Source: Gammaproteobacteria bacterium UBA7449 (GTDB lineage: Bacteria > Pseudomonadota > Gammaproteobacteria > Pseudomonadales > Pseudohongiellaceae). From it: a stretch of DNA of 60,953 nucleotides. A program made the translations under genes and the position numbers. The DNA is taken from contig DLPV01000027.1 in assembly GCA_002477465.1 (NCBI GenBank), forward strand, positions 49,613 through 110,565. The letters run 5' to 3'. A model generated the notes under the pieces. The model made no database searches and was not told the origin of the DNA. It saw only the letters and a list, made by a program, of their open reading frames with translations. Below, piece after piece: positions 51,702 through 60,930 of the stretch (position 1 is the first letter of the stretch; each line of letters starts with the position of its first letter).

Positions 51702-53699
51702 TCAGGGCGAAGCGCCTTGAATGGGCTCGAGTCCCGGCGCCACCACCAGTCTGTGAAGGATCACGGCGACAGCAAGCGCTAGCGCTGCAACTATTAGCAG
51801 CAAGACCTGGCTGAACCCAAACAGGCCGCCTGCTGGCAATGCCAGGGTGAGCCCGGAGACGGCCGTCATCACTCTCACCAGAACTGCAGCCCCGCCCCTT
51901 CCCAAATCCCCCACGCCAATCAGGTAGCCCTGTAATGCAGCCGACACCAGGGCAACCCCAATCAGGGCAGTGGACAGCGCCTGCAGGTTTTCCAGCAAAG
52001 AACCCTGCAGCAGCAAGGCAGGATTGAATACAAAGAAAAACGGCACGAAATAGATGATTGCGCCTAGGCGCATTGCTTCGACACCCGCACGCATTGGTGA
52101 TACCTGCGCGACCGAGGCCGCTGCGAACGCCGCCAGCGCTACCGGCGGCGTAATAAAACTCAACATGCCCCAGTACATCACAAACATGTGGCTGGCCAGG
52201 GGATCTAGCCCCGAATTGGTGAGCGCTGGTACCAGGACGATGGCCAAAAAGATGTAGGCGGCGGTCACCGTCATTCCGATACCAAGTATGAACGAAGTGA
52301 GTGCACCCATAATCAGGAGCACCAGGACATTGTCACCGGCGATATAAACCAGGTCATTGGCGATAGTACCGGCGATTCCGGTAACTGCCAGCCCACCAAT
52401 GATCAGGCCGATGGCAGCTAGAATTCCTGCCAGCTCCGCCAGCAGCTTACCCATACCGGCCACCAGCTGCATGAACTTGGACAGGTCAAGCTTATGCTTA
52501 GTGAATTGGTTGATAACCAGCAGCAAGCCTGTGGCGTAAAAAGGCGCGACGGCCTCGCGCTGCAAGTAGACAAGCATCCAGATTAAGGCGGCAAATACGG
52601 CAATAAAATACCAGCCCTCTTTGAAGACTGTCTTTAATTCAGGCAACTCTTCCTTCGGGAGCCCGCTTAAACCATTGCGCGCCGCGTAAGCATCTATTTG
52701 CATGTACAGTCCAAAAAAGTAAAGCAGTGAAGGCACAATCGCAGCGATCGCCACCGTGACGTAGCTGACGTTTAGAAAACTGGCCATAACAAACGCTGTC
52801 GCACCCATGATCGGAGGCATGAATACGCCGCCGGTAGAGGCACAGGCCTCAACGCCGGAGGCATATTCCTTGCTAAATCCAATGCGTCGCATCGCTGGTA
52901 TGGATAGAGGCCCCGTAGTCAGCACATTGGAGATTGGGCCACCGCTCATGGAGCCCATCAGGCCACTGGAAAAAATAGACACCTTGGCAGGGCCACCGCG
53001 CAGATGCCCAAGCAATGCGAAGGCCAGGTTTATGAAAAATGGACCACCACCGGTAAACTGCAGCGAGATACCAAAAATCAGAAAACCAAACACCAGCTGG
53101 GCAAATACCCGCATGGGTATCCCGAACAGACTCTCCTCCCCCAAAACATGAAATATGGCCACATCCTGGACGGGTATACTCAGGGCAGCGATGACCGTGG
53201 GCAGGGAATCAGCAAAGGTTGGATAGAGCGAGAATACCAGGACGATAGCAAAGACCGGCCAGCCACCCGCGCGGCGGCCAGCCTCCAGCACAATCACCCA
53301 GGTCAGCATAGCCAGCCACACACCAAGCTCAGGCGCAGCATATTCCCACGCTTCCAGCACGATGCGCTCTGCGTAGTAGGCGTAGTAGGAAAATATAGCG
53401 GCGATAATCACCATGACAGCGATGTCGTGCCAGGGCACATGAGATGGACTGTGTTTACTGGCAGGAAAGGTAATAAACACCATGCAAAGCATCACGCCGG
53501 TGATGAGATACATGTAGCGGCTATCGAGCATGACATAGCCAACAAAGAAACCGAGATTAAAAATCTGGTTAATAGCGAGAATGATGGCGCATGCTGTCAT
53601 GATTGCCATCACGGCACGCCATCTTTCAGACAGCTCGCGATAGCGTAGGTGCGCTACGGGCTTTGGGGTTTTTTCGACGCTTTCCGGCTCTTTGCTCAT
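51702..53699 (-). CDS. TAXI-type TRAP transporter fused permease
   Basis: This 665-residue membrane protein combines the small and large TRAP permease units in one chain (4TM/12TM fusion), as is usual for TAXI systems. Hydrophobic segments recur throughout; GSMSGGPISNVLTTGPLSIPAMRRIGFSKEYASGVEACASTGG and GIGMTVTAAYIFLAIVLVPAL regions are typical of the large subunit. A C-terminal DUF3394-like portion follows. It imports an organic acid driven by an ion gradient using the TAXI binding protein encoded just upstream, 20 bases away. The substrate is unknown. Confidence 0.93.
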   Translation of the reverse strand: MSKEPESVEKTPKPVAHLRYRELSERWRAVMAIMTACAIILAINQIFNLGFFVGYVMLDSRYMYLITGVMLCMVFITFPASKHSPSHVPWHDIAVMVIIAAIFSYYAYYAERIVLEAWEYAAPELGVWLAMLTWVIVLEAGRRAGGWPVFAIVLVFSLYPTFADSLPTVIAALSIPVQDVAIFHVLGEESLFGIPMRVFAQLVFGFLIFGISLQFTGGGPFFINLAFALLGHLRGGPAKVSIFSSGLMGSMSGGPISNVLTTGPLSIPAMRRIGFSKEYASGVEACASTGGVFMPPIMGATAFVMASFLNVSYVTVAIAAIVPSLLYFFGLYMQIDAYAARNGLSGLPKEELPELKTVFKEGWYFIAVFAALIWMLVYLQREAVAPFYATGLLLVINQFTKHKLDLSKFMQLVAGMGKLLAELAGILAAIGLIIGGLAVTGIAGTIANDLVYIAGDNVLVLLIMGALTSFILGIGMTVTAAYIFLAIVLVPALTNSGLDPLASHMFVMYWGMLSFITPPVALAAFAAASVAQVSPMRAGVEAMRLGAIIYFVPFFFVFNPALLLQGSLLENLQALSTALIGVALVSAALQGYLIGVGDLGRGGAAVLVRVMTAVSGLTLALPAGGLFGFSQVLLLIVAALALAVAVILHRLVVAPGLEPIQGASP

Positions 53700-53718
53700 A
53701 CCAAATACTTAAAGGCCT

Positions 53719-54897
53719 TTACAGACCCTCACCGAGCGTAATTAATCCGGCTGCTGCCAGCGATGATTCTCGTGCCCGCAACCACCCCTGCTCAAACGCA
53801 TCGTAGTCTTCTGGGGCGCCTGGCAAGTAAGCGTCCCAGGCATCCTGCAGCACCTGTTGTCGCTGCAAGTTAGCTTGATGGGTGCGTTCCGCGGCCTCGC
53901 TCCAGATTCCGATTTCCTTGAAATAACGAATTGCACCGGGATGATAAGGTACGAAGGCCTGATCGAATTTCTGCCGATCAATTGCCCAACCATTAGCGCC
54001 AGGTGCATTCCCTTTGAATTCATCGAAATGTTCGAGCATGACTTTAACCATGCTGTACACCAGAGTCTCATCGGAGCTATCCAGCGCAACGAGGAATGGA
54101 TAAGCCGAGGAAAACACCTCGATGCCTTCCGCATTAATAGTTGGTCCCTCAATGGCCACATGAGGCACATACCAGGGTAATCGAGCGCGAACTCTGGCTA
54201 CGGCTTCTGCGTCAGCATGGGGTAGTTCAGGCCAACGTAGTCCCCGCGGAGATGCCTCGATTCTCAGAAAAGGAGGGGAATTACATGCACCTCCAGCGGC
54301 GTCAGCTCGCCCATTTAACACGGCATCAATTGAAGCGTTGTAGCCCCCTACTTCTACCGGCACGACATCGTCCCAGGTCAAGTTGGCATAGGACAGCAAT
54401 GCTGCGGTCGCATTGTTGAGGGAAGGCGCACCCTGCACAAAGGTCATGCGTTTACCACGCATGTCGGCAATGCTCATGATGTTGGCATCAGCAGCTGTGG
54501 CAAAAGTAAATGAGCAGGCGTCGGAGTAATTGGACAGCATGGCCCGCACCGGTTGTGGCCCCCAGATTTTAGAGGCGAAATTCAGAATCCCTTCCTGAGC
54601 GTATACAGACTCTGAGCCTCCCGCAGAAAAATGAACGCGACCAGCGCGCAGGGTTGCCAGGCGGGAGACATCGTTGCGGCCGGGAATCACTCGCAGGTTG
54701 GTGCTGTATTGCCGCTGCAGGATATTGCCAATAGCCACTGCCTGACTGTAGCCACCAGTGCCAGTGGGATAGGCGGACCAGGCAATAGTCTTGGGAAAGC
54801 TCACTTCCTGGGCCACGCTGGCGGGCAAAAAAATAAGCCAGCAGGACAGAAAACTCAGCAGAGCGACAAACCGGGCAATAAACTTCATCGGGGCCAT
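53719..54897 (-). CDS. TAXI family TRAP solute-binding protein
   Basis: This 392-residue periplasmic protein has a signal peptide ending near residue 29 and the TAXI domain start AWSAYPTGTGGYSQAVAIGNIL. It captures a small anionic solute for the fused permease encoded 20 bases downstream. The ATG at 54897 and another three codons later are both possible. No strong ribosome site is seen. Later segments (GGACNSPPF near 205 and KVMLEHFDEFKG) fit the family, and length is slightly above the usual size. Confidence 0.92.
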   Translation of the reverse strand: MAPMKFIARFVALLSFLSCWLIFLPASVAQEVSFPKTIAWSAYPTGTGGYSQAVAIGNILQRQYSTNLRVIPGRNDVSRLATLRAGRVHFSAGGSESVYAQEGILNFASKIWGPQPVRAMLSNYSDACSFTFATAADANIMSIADMRGKRMTFVQGAPSLNNATAALLSYANLTWDDVVPVEVGGYNASIDAVLNGRADAAGGACNSPPFLRIEASPRGLRWPELPHADAEAVARVRARLPWYVPHVAIEGPTINAEGIEVFSSAYPFLVALDSSDETLVYSMVKVMLEHFDEFKGNAPGANGWAIDRQKFDQAFVPYHPGAIRYFKEIGIWSEAAERTHQANLQRQQVLQDAWDAYLPGAPEDYDAFEQGWLRARESSLAAAGLITLGEGL

Positions 54898-54963
54898 GAT
54901 CTATGTAAATTGCCTGAAGCATAACCCACACGGATTGCCTTGGCTACACGGAGTACAGGAATG

Positions 54964-54989
54964 AAAACGCCCGCAGTGCGGGCGTTTTT
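54964..54989. terminator. Intrinsic terminator, likely bidirectional
   Basis: An 11-bp perfect stem AAAACGCCCGC / GCGGGCGTTTT with a three-base loop (AGT) at 54964-54988 is followed by T on the plus strand and by TTTT-CAT on the minus strand. It sits 25 bases after the stop of the minus-strand gene at 55014 and before the TAXI gene start, so it should end the monooxygenase transcript. Confidence 0.88.
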
Positions 54990-55013
54990 ATCAATGTTTG
55001 CAGGCTGGAATAA

Positions 55014-55997
55014 TCAGGGCGTCACGGTCACATTGATGTTCCTGTAGGTGAACATGGAACCGTCACTAGCAATACCTCGCAACACATATTCACCCGGTTT
55101 TTCGAAGGTCACCATTGAGTTCCAGATATTGCCTGCGGGCGGTTCAGGTATAGTAAATGGCGGTGACCAAGGTGAATTCGCGTAGACCCGCGTATCGGTA
55201 TAAGTCTTCATCTGGGTCGGTTGAAACGTCGCTGCAGTTTCAGGCCCTCGATAGACTGACCACGAAAACCGTAAACCTGGACCAGACGATGCAACTATGG
55301 ATGAAGGTGGGCGATAGATCTGCTCCGGTGTACTCGGCGGTGGCCGATTGGATCTGGCTGGGAAATCATCCGGGTCATTTGCGTAGACAGATAGCTGCAG
55401 CGGCTCGCCAACTCGAACAGTTCGATAGCTGTCTCCACGCACCTCAAGCTCTGGCGCGATATTGGAGCGTAGTCGGTCATCGAGGCTACCAAACGCACCA
55501 CCTACTTCCGTGGAAATCACCTGAGGGTCGATTCTATAGTCAGCGTAAAGACTGCCGTAGGCACGGGTCACCTTATTCTGGCTCTTCAGTGTCCACACCA
55601 CTTCCTTCTCAGCAAAATCTGCTGGTACATCGATTGTGAACAGGAAGGGGTTACGACGCGGATAGAAATGGGTGGGCTGGCCCATATCTGCGGTGGCAGC
55701 ATCATAAGCATCCTTGCTCAGATCATCGAGCTCAGCCTCGTCTACCACATTGAAGTAATTCTCAGGCCCAACTGGGATATCGAACTGTTGCTCCCAGTTT
55801 GAGTTCATATAGCCGAAGAAGAGTTTGTAGGTGCCGTCCTCATTCGGCCACCACCCTTCATAGGCAGGCGAAACAATTTCACCACTGAGTAGCATACGCC
55901 GCGCCTGTGCAGTGGCATTGCTACTCATTAAAGCCGCCAGCACTAGACAGGTTACGATATTGCTTAAAAAACTGCTTCCAACACTACGCCTCATCAT
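55014..55997 (-). CDS. Secreted hypothetical protein downstream of the copper monooxygenase
   Basis: From the ATG at 55997 (GAGG five bases upstream) or the one at 55994 this gives about 327 residues. A signal peptide ends near residue 30. The mature part is beta-rich, with VVWTLKSQNKVTRAYGSLYADYRID near 140 and an immunoglobulin-like C-terminus, FEKPGEYVLRGIASDGSMFTYRNINVTVTP. I do not recognise a family. It starts eight bases after the monooxygenase stop and ends before a strong terminator, so the two are one transcript and may work together in the periplasm. Confidence 0.8.
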   Translation of the reverse strand: MMRRSVGSSFLSNIVTCLVLAALMSSNATAQARRMLLSGEIVSPAYEGWWPNEDGTYKLFFGYMNSNWEQQFDIPVGPENYFNVVDEAELDDLSKDAYDAATADMGQPTHFYPRRNPFLFTIDVPADFAEKEVVWTLKSQNKVTRAYGSLYADYRIDPQVISTEVGGAFGSLDDRLRSNIAPELEVRGDSYRTVRVGEPLQLSVYANDPDDFPARSNRPPPSTPEQIYRPPSSIVASSGPGLRFSWSVYRGPETAATFQPTQMKTYTDTRVYANSPWSPPFTIPEPPAGNIWNSMVTFEKPGEYVLRGIASDGSMFTYRNINVTVTP

Positions 55998-56004
55998 TGC
56001 CGCC

Positions 56005-57477
56005 TCAATCGTCGTTGCTGCTGGCAACACTGTCATATTCTGGCACCGGCGCCCAACACAAAGGACAGCTCACGTCATATTCGTTACGGTCTCGCAACTG
56101 CTCTCGGCGCATCGCCATTTCCTCCTGGAACTGTTCTTCGGTCATGGTGACCGAATAGCCGAGATCGATGAACATATTGGACACAGAACGCCGTCCACCA
56201 CCGGCCCAGTTCCTGGGATCGGCAAGGTTGGGGTTGGCGTCAGTGGTATCCATGAATGCGATGGTTCTGAGAACAGTGCCCTTGGGCAGAAGCGGTGCCC
56301 GATCTTCCTTGTAGATGTACTGCTTCACCCAGTTATGGTCATATCCGACACAGTTGAGTGTGAATATGTTGTGACCCCAGATTGCTTCCAGGCACATGCG
56401 CACACCGGGCGCATGCAGATGGGGCTCGAATGCCATGATCTTGGTGTGCTCCTGTAGCACAACGAAATTGGACAGTTCCTGATTCGCTCGGTTTGGCACC
56501 ACGTCGAGGTCAATACCATTGCCGGTGCGAGGCCCACGCCGAGAGTATTTGGGTTCATAGCCGCGCGGGAAGAACGTAATGCCGAACTCCAGGTGACCGG
56601 TGGTTTCTCGACCATTTGAATGCATGTGGGCCGCCCGCAGGTGCAACGCGGAGCCCGCTTGCAGCAGTCGCCCTGCAGAGTCTGGAAAGACGTCCGCGTT
56701 GCGCCCTACCTCATGGATGGGCCAGCTCACTGATGTCTCTGGCTGGATATAACCCCCATCTTCGCTCAACACACCACTCTGGTAGGTCATGTGATGAAAG
56801 ATATAGCGCCCGCCCACCGTGTTGGTGCCGGTGTCTGCAGGGATGTCATTCACTTCCCTCACCTCAATAGACTTTACATAGCGGTCTTCGGTCAGCCCGG
56901 TTGGTACCAGGCCTATATCACCCCACCAATCAGGACCTACTGCCGGTCGTGTCTTGTCAGCGCTGCGCAGCACTAACTCCGGTTCACCGAGAGTCCAGTC
57001 ATTCCCTTCCGTAAACACAATGGGTGGCGGCTCATCGTCAGGATTACCCCGTGGCGCCCCGTTCTGGGCCCAGGCCTGGATCATGGCGAGATCAAGGTCT
57101 GACAGTGAGTAGTCGCTCTCAAAGCCATCAGTGATACCAATATCTTTTTCTACGTACCATGGCGGCATCGCACCCATGCGATCGCGAATCGCCGTGCGAT
57201 ACATGATCACCGGTGCCCACGGGCGAACTGCTTCATAAGACATGAATGACATAGGAGCGCCGCCACCGGGTCGGTGACACTGCAGACAGCTGCGCTGGAG
57301 AATAGGCGCAATATGCTCTGCATAATTCACCGCGTCAGGCTGAATATCCCAATCCGCGATGTCATAGTAGTGGGGCTCATGGTTCGCCACACTTGCATCA
57401 TGGCCTTGTGCGTTCAGCACAGCAGGCAAAATCAGAACACAGGTAGAGAAAAGGAAGGGCAAAATACGGGCAATCAT
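56005..57477 (-). CDS. Cytochrome c-fused PHM-like type-2 copper monooxygenase
   Basis: This 490-residue exported protein has a signal peptide (1-23) and a heme site CLQCH (C64, C67, H68). Its catalytic part has copper-ligand motifs in the order found in peptidylglycine alpha-hydroxylating monooxygenase: HH (228-229), H in AAHMHSNG (284 or 286), HLH (353, 355) and Met (409). This predicts two separate copper sites, one electron-storing and one oxygen-binding, fed by the heme domain. The substrate is unknown; a small hydrophobic molecule is possible. GAGGT precedes the ATG, and an inverted repeat lies upstream. The next gene follows on the same transcript. Confidence 0.85.
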   Translation of the reverse strand: MIARILPFLFSTCVLILPAVLNAQGHDASVANHEPHYYDIADWDIQPDAVNYAEHIAPILQRSCLQCHRPGGGAPMSFMSYEAVRPWAPVIMYRTAIRDRMGAMPPWYVEKDIGITDGFESDYSLSDLDLAMIQAWAQNGAPRGNPDDEPPPIVFTEGNDWTLGEPELVLRSADKTRPAVGPDWWGDIGLVPTGLTEDRYVKSIEVREVNDIPADTGTNTVGGRYIFHHMTYQSGVLSEDGGYIQPETSVSWPIHEVGRNADVFPDSAGRLLQAGSALHLRAAHMHSNGRETTGHLEFGITFFPRGYEPKYSRRGPRTGNGIDLDVVPNRANQELSNFVVLQEHTKIMAFEPHLHAPGVRMCLEAIWGHNIFTLNCVGYDHNWVKQYIYKEDRAPLLPKGTVLRTIAFMDTTDANPNLADPRNWAGGGRRSVSNMFIDLGYSVTMTEEQFQEEMAMRREQLRDRNEYDVSCPLCWAPVPEYDSVASSNDD

Positions 57478-57512
57478 CGTGGTTACCTCTTGGTTTTCTT
57501 ATATAAGCCAGT

Positions 57513-57545
57513 GTGCGTATGACGCACTATTCAGGCAGTGTACAC
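57513..57545. promoter_or_regulatory. Two palindromes upstream of the copper monooxygenase gene
   Basis: GTGCGT-ATG-ACGCAC (57513-57527) and GTGTACAC (57538-57545) lie 36-68 bases upstream of the ATG at 57477. A TATAAG-like -10 candidate sits between them and the gene. They are plausible operators; no factor can be named. Confidence 0.4.
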
Positions 57546-57674
57546 AATAACTATCATGGCGCTAAAGTCTGATAAGGCAGCCTTGGCCTTGAACGGTATC
57601 CCAGCGCCATCCGGAATTTAGGCACAGCGGCCAGCAAAAATTATTCGTATTCGCAATTCTAGCGGATTCTAGGC

Positions 57675-59288
57675 TCAATCAGGTAGTGCAAACGCTGTTA
57701 GTGTGGTGCCAGAGGGGATTAGCACCAATTGCCTACCATCCAGCATGAAGGTCATGGCAGCGGCGCCCCAGATTCGCGACCCGGTTTGGTAATGCCACAG
57801 GTTTTCACCGGTTTCCGCGTCGAAAGCCATGAAATTACCTTCATGGTCACCTGCGAATACCAGGCCCGAAGCCGTACTTAATACCCCGCCAAAGGTCGGG
57901 GAAGGATAGGTAAACTCCCACACGAGGTCGCCGGTATGCACATCCAGTGCGCGCAGTGCGCCGCTGCCCTGCTCGGCGTCGATTACTGCAGTACCGCCAA
58001 AATTCGACTGCCCAGGCGTATTGGCGGGCTCCTCCGGCACGTAAGTGGCACAGGTTTCCCGCGCAGTAAGAATAAACAACTCCAAAGCGGGATAAAAAGT
58101 AGGCGGCATGAAGTTGGTCGAGCCCCAGGGATCGGGCAAGCAACCCTGGCTGCCGTCGTTCAGTATATTTGGTCTTCCATCCACATCCAGCTCCCTGGCC
58201 CAGCTGGTCGAGGTAAACGGCTTACCCAACAGCAATTCCCCAGTGACCCGATCAAGCACATAGAAAAACCCATTGCGATTGCCCAGCATGACTACGCGCC
58301 GGGGCTGACCCTGCCATTCAATTTCCGCCAACACGGGCATATGGTTCGAATCCCAATCGTTAAGATCATGGGGTGTAAACTGGTAATGCCATTTTAGTTT
58401 GCCGGTATCAGCATCCAGAGCGACGAGGGAATTGGAATACAAATTGTCGCCAGGTCGGGAGTCGCCATAGTAGTCTGGATTGGGGTTACCGACGCCCCAG
58501 TAAATTAGGTTCAGATCAGGGTCGAAGCTGCCGTTCATCCAAGTGCCCCCGCCACCGGCGGCCAGCACTTCAGGATCATCAGGCCAGGTTTCGCTACCCG
58601 GCTCGCCGGGCCCCGGAATGGTGTTGAAGCGCCAGATTCGCTCTCCGGATACAGGATCGAAGGCATCGATAAAGCCGCGAGTACGATACTCACCGCCGGA
58701 GATACCTACGATGATTTTATCTTCCAATACCAGTGGAGCGAGAGTTGCGGCATAGCCGACTTGATAATCTGCGAGTTCCCGGTCCCAGAGTATGTCGCCA
58801 TTGCGTCGGTCGAAAGCCAGCAAATGTGCGTCCAGGGTCACCATAAACAGGCGCTCCCCCAGCATGCCAAATCCGCGATTCACCGGTGCGCTGGCGCCAT
58901 AAGTGAGATCACTGGGCAGATTGCGGCGATAGCGCCAGAATGTCCGACCACTGCGGGCATCAATAGCCCAGGCCAGATTATTGGAACCGGTGACATAGAG
59001 CACCCCATCGTCTGCCAAAGGCGTGGTCTCAAAGCCACGGCCGCGTGTGGTTGTGCCAGTTTGAAAAGTCCAGATCGGTCTAAGCGCCGATACATTTTCC
59101 GGAGTAATCTGAGCGAGTGGGCTGTGACGCTTACCGCTGTAATCTCCCGAATAGGTCAGCCAGCGCTCAGGGTCAGAAAGCCCGGCCAGGATATCTTCAT
59201 AACTGGGGCCAGATTGCGCCAGGACAGGTAGTTGAGGAACACAGACCATGGCGAGGGCCAGAAACATTTTAATAACCGGTTTTGTCAT
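57675..59288 (-). CDS. Periplasmic PQQ-dependent dehydrogenase, lanthanide-type signature
   Basis: This 537-residue exported quinoprotein has an eight-bladed propeller. Its opening WLTYSGDYSGKRHSPLAQITPENV is the PQQ-dehydrogenase start. Metal and PQQ contacts map as E200 (GISGGEYRTRG), N268 (WGVGNPNPD) and catalytic D311 in PHDLNDWDSN. D313, two residues after D311, occupies the position that is Ala in calcium MxaF and Asp in lanthanide XoxF and PedH, predicting lanthanide use. Adjacent-Cys disulfide pairs are lacking, as in some subtypes. It overlaps the diheme cytochrome gene by ATGA and would pass electrons to it. Alcohol is the likely substrate class. Confidence 0.9.
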   Translation of the reverse strand: MTKPVIKMFLALAMVCVPQLPVLAQSGPSYEDILAGLSDPERWLTYSGDYSGKRHSPLAQITPENVSALRPIWTFQTGTTTRGRGFETTPLADDGVLYVTGSNNLAWAIDARSGRTFWRYRRNLPSDLTYGASAPVNRGFGMLGERLFMVTLDAHLLAFDRRNGDILWDRELADYQVGYAATLAPLVLEDKIIVGISGGEYRTRGFIDAFDPVSGERIWRFNTIPGPGEPGSETWPDDPEVLAAGGGGTWMNGSFDPDLNLIYWGVGNPNPDYYGDSRPGDNLYSNSLVALDADTGKLKWHYQFTPHDLNDWDSNHMPVLAEIEWQGQPRRVVMLGNRNGFFYVLDRVTGELLLGKPFTSTSWARELDVDGRPNILNDGSQGCLPDPWGSTNFMPPTFYPALELFILTARETCATYVPEEPANTPGQSNFGGTAVIDAEQGSGALRALDVHTGDLVWEFTYPSPTFGGVLSTASGLVFAGDHEGNFMAFDAETGENLWHYQTGSRIWGAAAMTFMLDGRQLVLIPSGTTLTAFALPD

Positions 59289-60097
59289 TGCGCTGCGCCA
59301 CTCTGCAAGTAGTTTAGGATATGGTAAAGATCGGAGTCGCTCAGGGCAGTCCGAGAAAAAGGGGGCATAACTGACTGCTGCAAGCGCTCCAGGCTCTGCA
59401 GCTCGGTTTTTTGAAATCCTCGCAGACGCTGCCGCTCATCCAACATTTGCAAGGAAAAAGCATCCTCGCTCTTGAGCACGCCCTGCACTTCTTCGCCGCC
59501 AGAAGTTACGACCCGCACGGGTTTAAAGCCACGTCCAATAATTACGCTGGGTTGCCGCACGGATGCCATGATCGACTCCAGTGATCTCCGCGTGGTGATA
59601 GCATTCAGATTTGGCCCAAAACTACCACCCTGGCCGTGAGCACGGTGACAGGCCGAGCAATTCGTCCTGAATGCCTCCGCACCAGCAACCACATCTCCCG
59701 CAGGCAGATCAGTAACGCCTGCTACTGCAACATCCTGTAGATAGGACACCAGCATCCAGAGTTCGGAATCGGTGAGCTTGTGGGCTGGCATGATGCTGCC
59801 CGGCACACCATCACGGATAGTGGAAAAAACCTCACTCACACTGAGGTCGCGCTCACTCCAGATCATGGTCAGATCAGGGGCGTCAATGGTTGCTATCCCC
59901 TTGGCGTCGGCGCCATGGCAGGTGGCACACTGCGCTCGAAACAGGCTTCCCCCGCCAGTGATCGCGCGCGAATTGCCCTCCAGCGGATTGACGCTTTGTG
60001 CCTGACTGATACTAGTCAGGCAGCTCAGCAAGCCGAGCAAAATGAACCTCGCCGAGGCGCAGCCTGGGAGGTGGGGAATAAAGTCGCGAAGGGTCAT
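59285..60097 (-). CDS. Periplasmic diheme c-type cytochrome
   Basis: This 270-residue protein has a signal peptide (to about residue 34) and two heme-binding motifs, CATCH (C57, C60, H61) and CSACH (C147, C150, H151). Axial Met candidates are in GSIMPAHKL (M103) and SVMPPFSR. Such cytochromes accept electrons from PQQ dehydrogenases and pass them to the terminal oxidase chain. The overlap with the dehydrogenase gene (ATGA) supports that pairing. The ribosome site upstream of the ATG is weak (GGGAG at 14 bases). Confidence 0.93.
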   Translation of the reverse strand: MTLRDFIPHLPGCASARFILLGLLSCLTSISQAQSVNPLEGNSRAITGGGSLFRAQCATCHGADAKGIATIDAPDLTMIWSERDLSVSEVFSTIRDGVPGSIMPAHKLTDSELWMLVSYLQDVAVAGVTDLPAGDVVAGAEAFRTNCSACHRAHGQGGSFGPNLNAITTRRSLESIMASVRQPSVIIGRGFKPVRVVTSGGEEVQGVLKSEDAFSLQMLDERQRLRGFQKTELQSLERLQQSVMPPFSRTALSDSDLYHILNYLQSGAAQ

Positions 60098-60462
60098 TGT
60101 TAAACTGTGGCTCCCTGGCTGTTTAATTCAAGCTTCTTGTTTTGTTCTTACTTTTGTTCTTGTTTTACTGCGTCTTATTCTTGATTTATTGCTTCTTAAT
60201 TCTTATTGTTTTATTGCTTGTTTCACTGCCGATTCAAGCAGGGTTTTTAGCAAGCCCAGGATATGACGCAGGCTGGCAAGGTCTGAAGATAGCTGATGTT
60301 CGCCCCGTGCGGCAACAAGGTAACAATTCCTATTGCCGAATCCTGACCATTAGCCACTTTCGGAGAACTTGATCAGAACCAGGAATAGCCTGCGGGCGGT
60401 AGCATTGGCCAGTTATTGCTGATATGTTTTAACTACTCCCAATAACAATATCGGAGAGCAAC
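60098..60462. other. Intergenic region with a T-rich low-complexity tract
   Basis: This 365-base divergent region contains a strikingly pyrimidine-biased stretch from about 60129 to 60232 made of repeated TTCTTGTTTT/TTATTGCTT-like units on the plus strand. The remainder holds no recognisable gene. Promoters for the diheme cytochrome (minus) and the cupin (plus) should lie here. Confidence 0.6.
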
Positions 60463-60930
60463 ATGAGTTCTAATCCGAAAAATATCAAAGAAATAGTGAT
60501 CTCTGTCTGTGCCGCCGCTGCCCTGGGGCTTGGCGTACTGACATTTCAGACCGACATCATCTCTGCCCAATCCAGCAATTTCCAGGGCGGCGCTCCGCAA
60601 GTCACAGAAGGACCAGACGATGCACGCTATATCCGCATCCTGTTCCCGGCTGGCGTGCGCTCATCCTGGCATAGCCATACCTGGGGTCAGCTGTTGATGA
60701 TTGAAGAAGGTATCGGACTGCACCAGATTCGAGGCCGCGCCATCGAAGAGTTTCAGCCTGGCGAGCCATTCTGGACGCCGTCCGGTGTTGAGCACTGGCA
60801 TGGCGCTCACCCGGACGTTGACGCGCTGCAGCTAACAATTTACGAAGGCACAGTAAACTGGTTAGAGCCTACTACAGATGAACAATACGCCGGCGTGAGA
60901 TATCGCCCCATGTCACGTTCATCTAACTAG
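60463..60930 (+). CDS. Exported cupin-domain protein
   Basis: This 155-residue protein has an N-terminal hydrophobic signal or anchor (about 9-35) and a cupin fold. The first metal motif is SSWHSHTWGQLLMIEEG with two His and a Glu; the second is PSGVEHWHGAHPD with the His pair. It is likely a periplasmic metal-dependent cupin, possibly binding or oxidising a small molecule. GGAGAG precedes the ATG. It is transcribed divergently from the quinoprotein/cytochrome pair, so a shared regulatory region is possible. Confidence 0.88.
   Translation: MSSNPKNIKEIVISVCAAAALGLGVLTFQTDIISAQSSNFQGGAPQVTEGPDDARYIRILFPAGVRSSWHSHTWGQLLMIEEGIGLHQIRGRAIEEFQPGEPFWTPSGVEHWHGAHPDVDALQLTIYEGTVNWLEPTTDEQYAGVRYRPMSRSSN

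Noticed and set aside
53004..53648. 214-codon plus-strand frame
   Set aside because: Antisense shadow of the TRAP permease gene.
55912..56457. 181-codon plus-strand frame
   Set aside because: Antisense to the copper monooxygenase and its downstream gene, both well supported.
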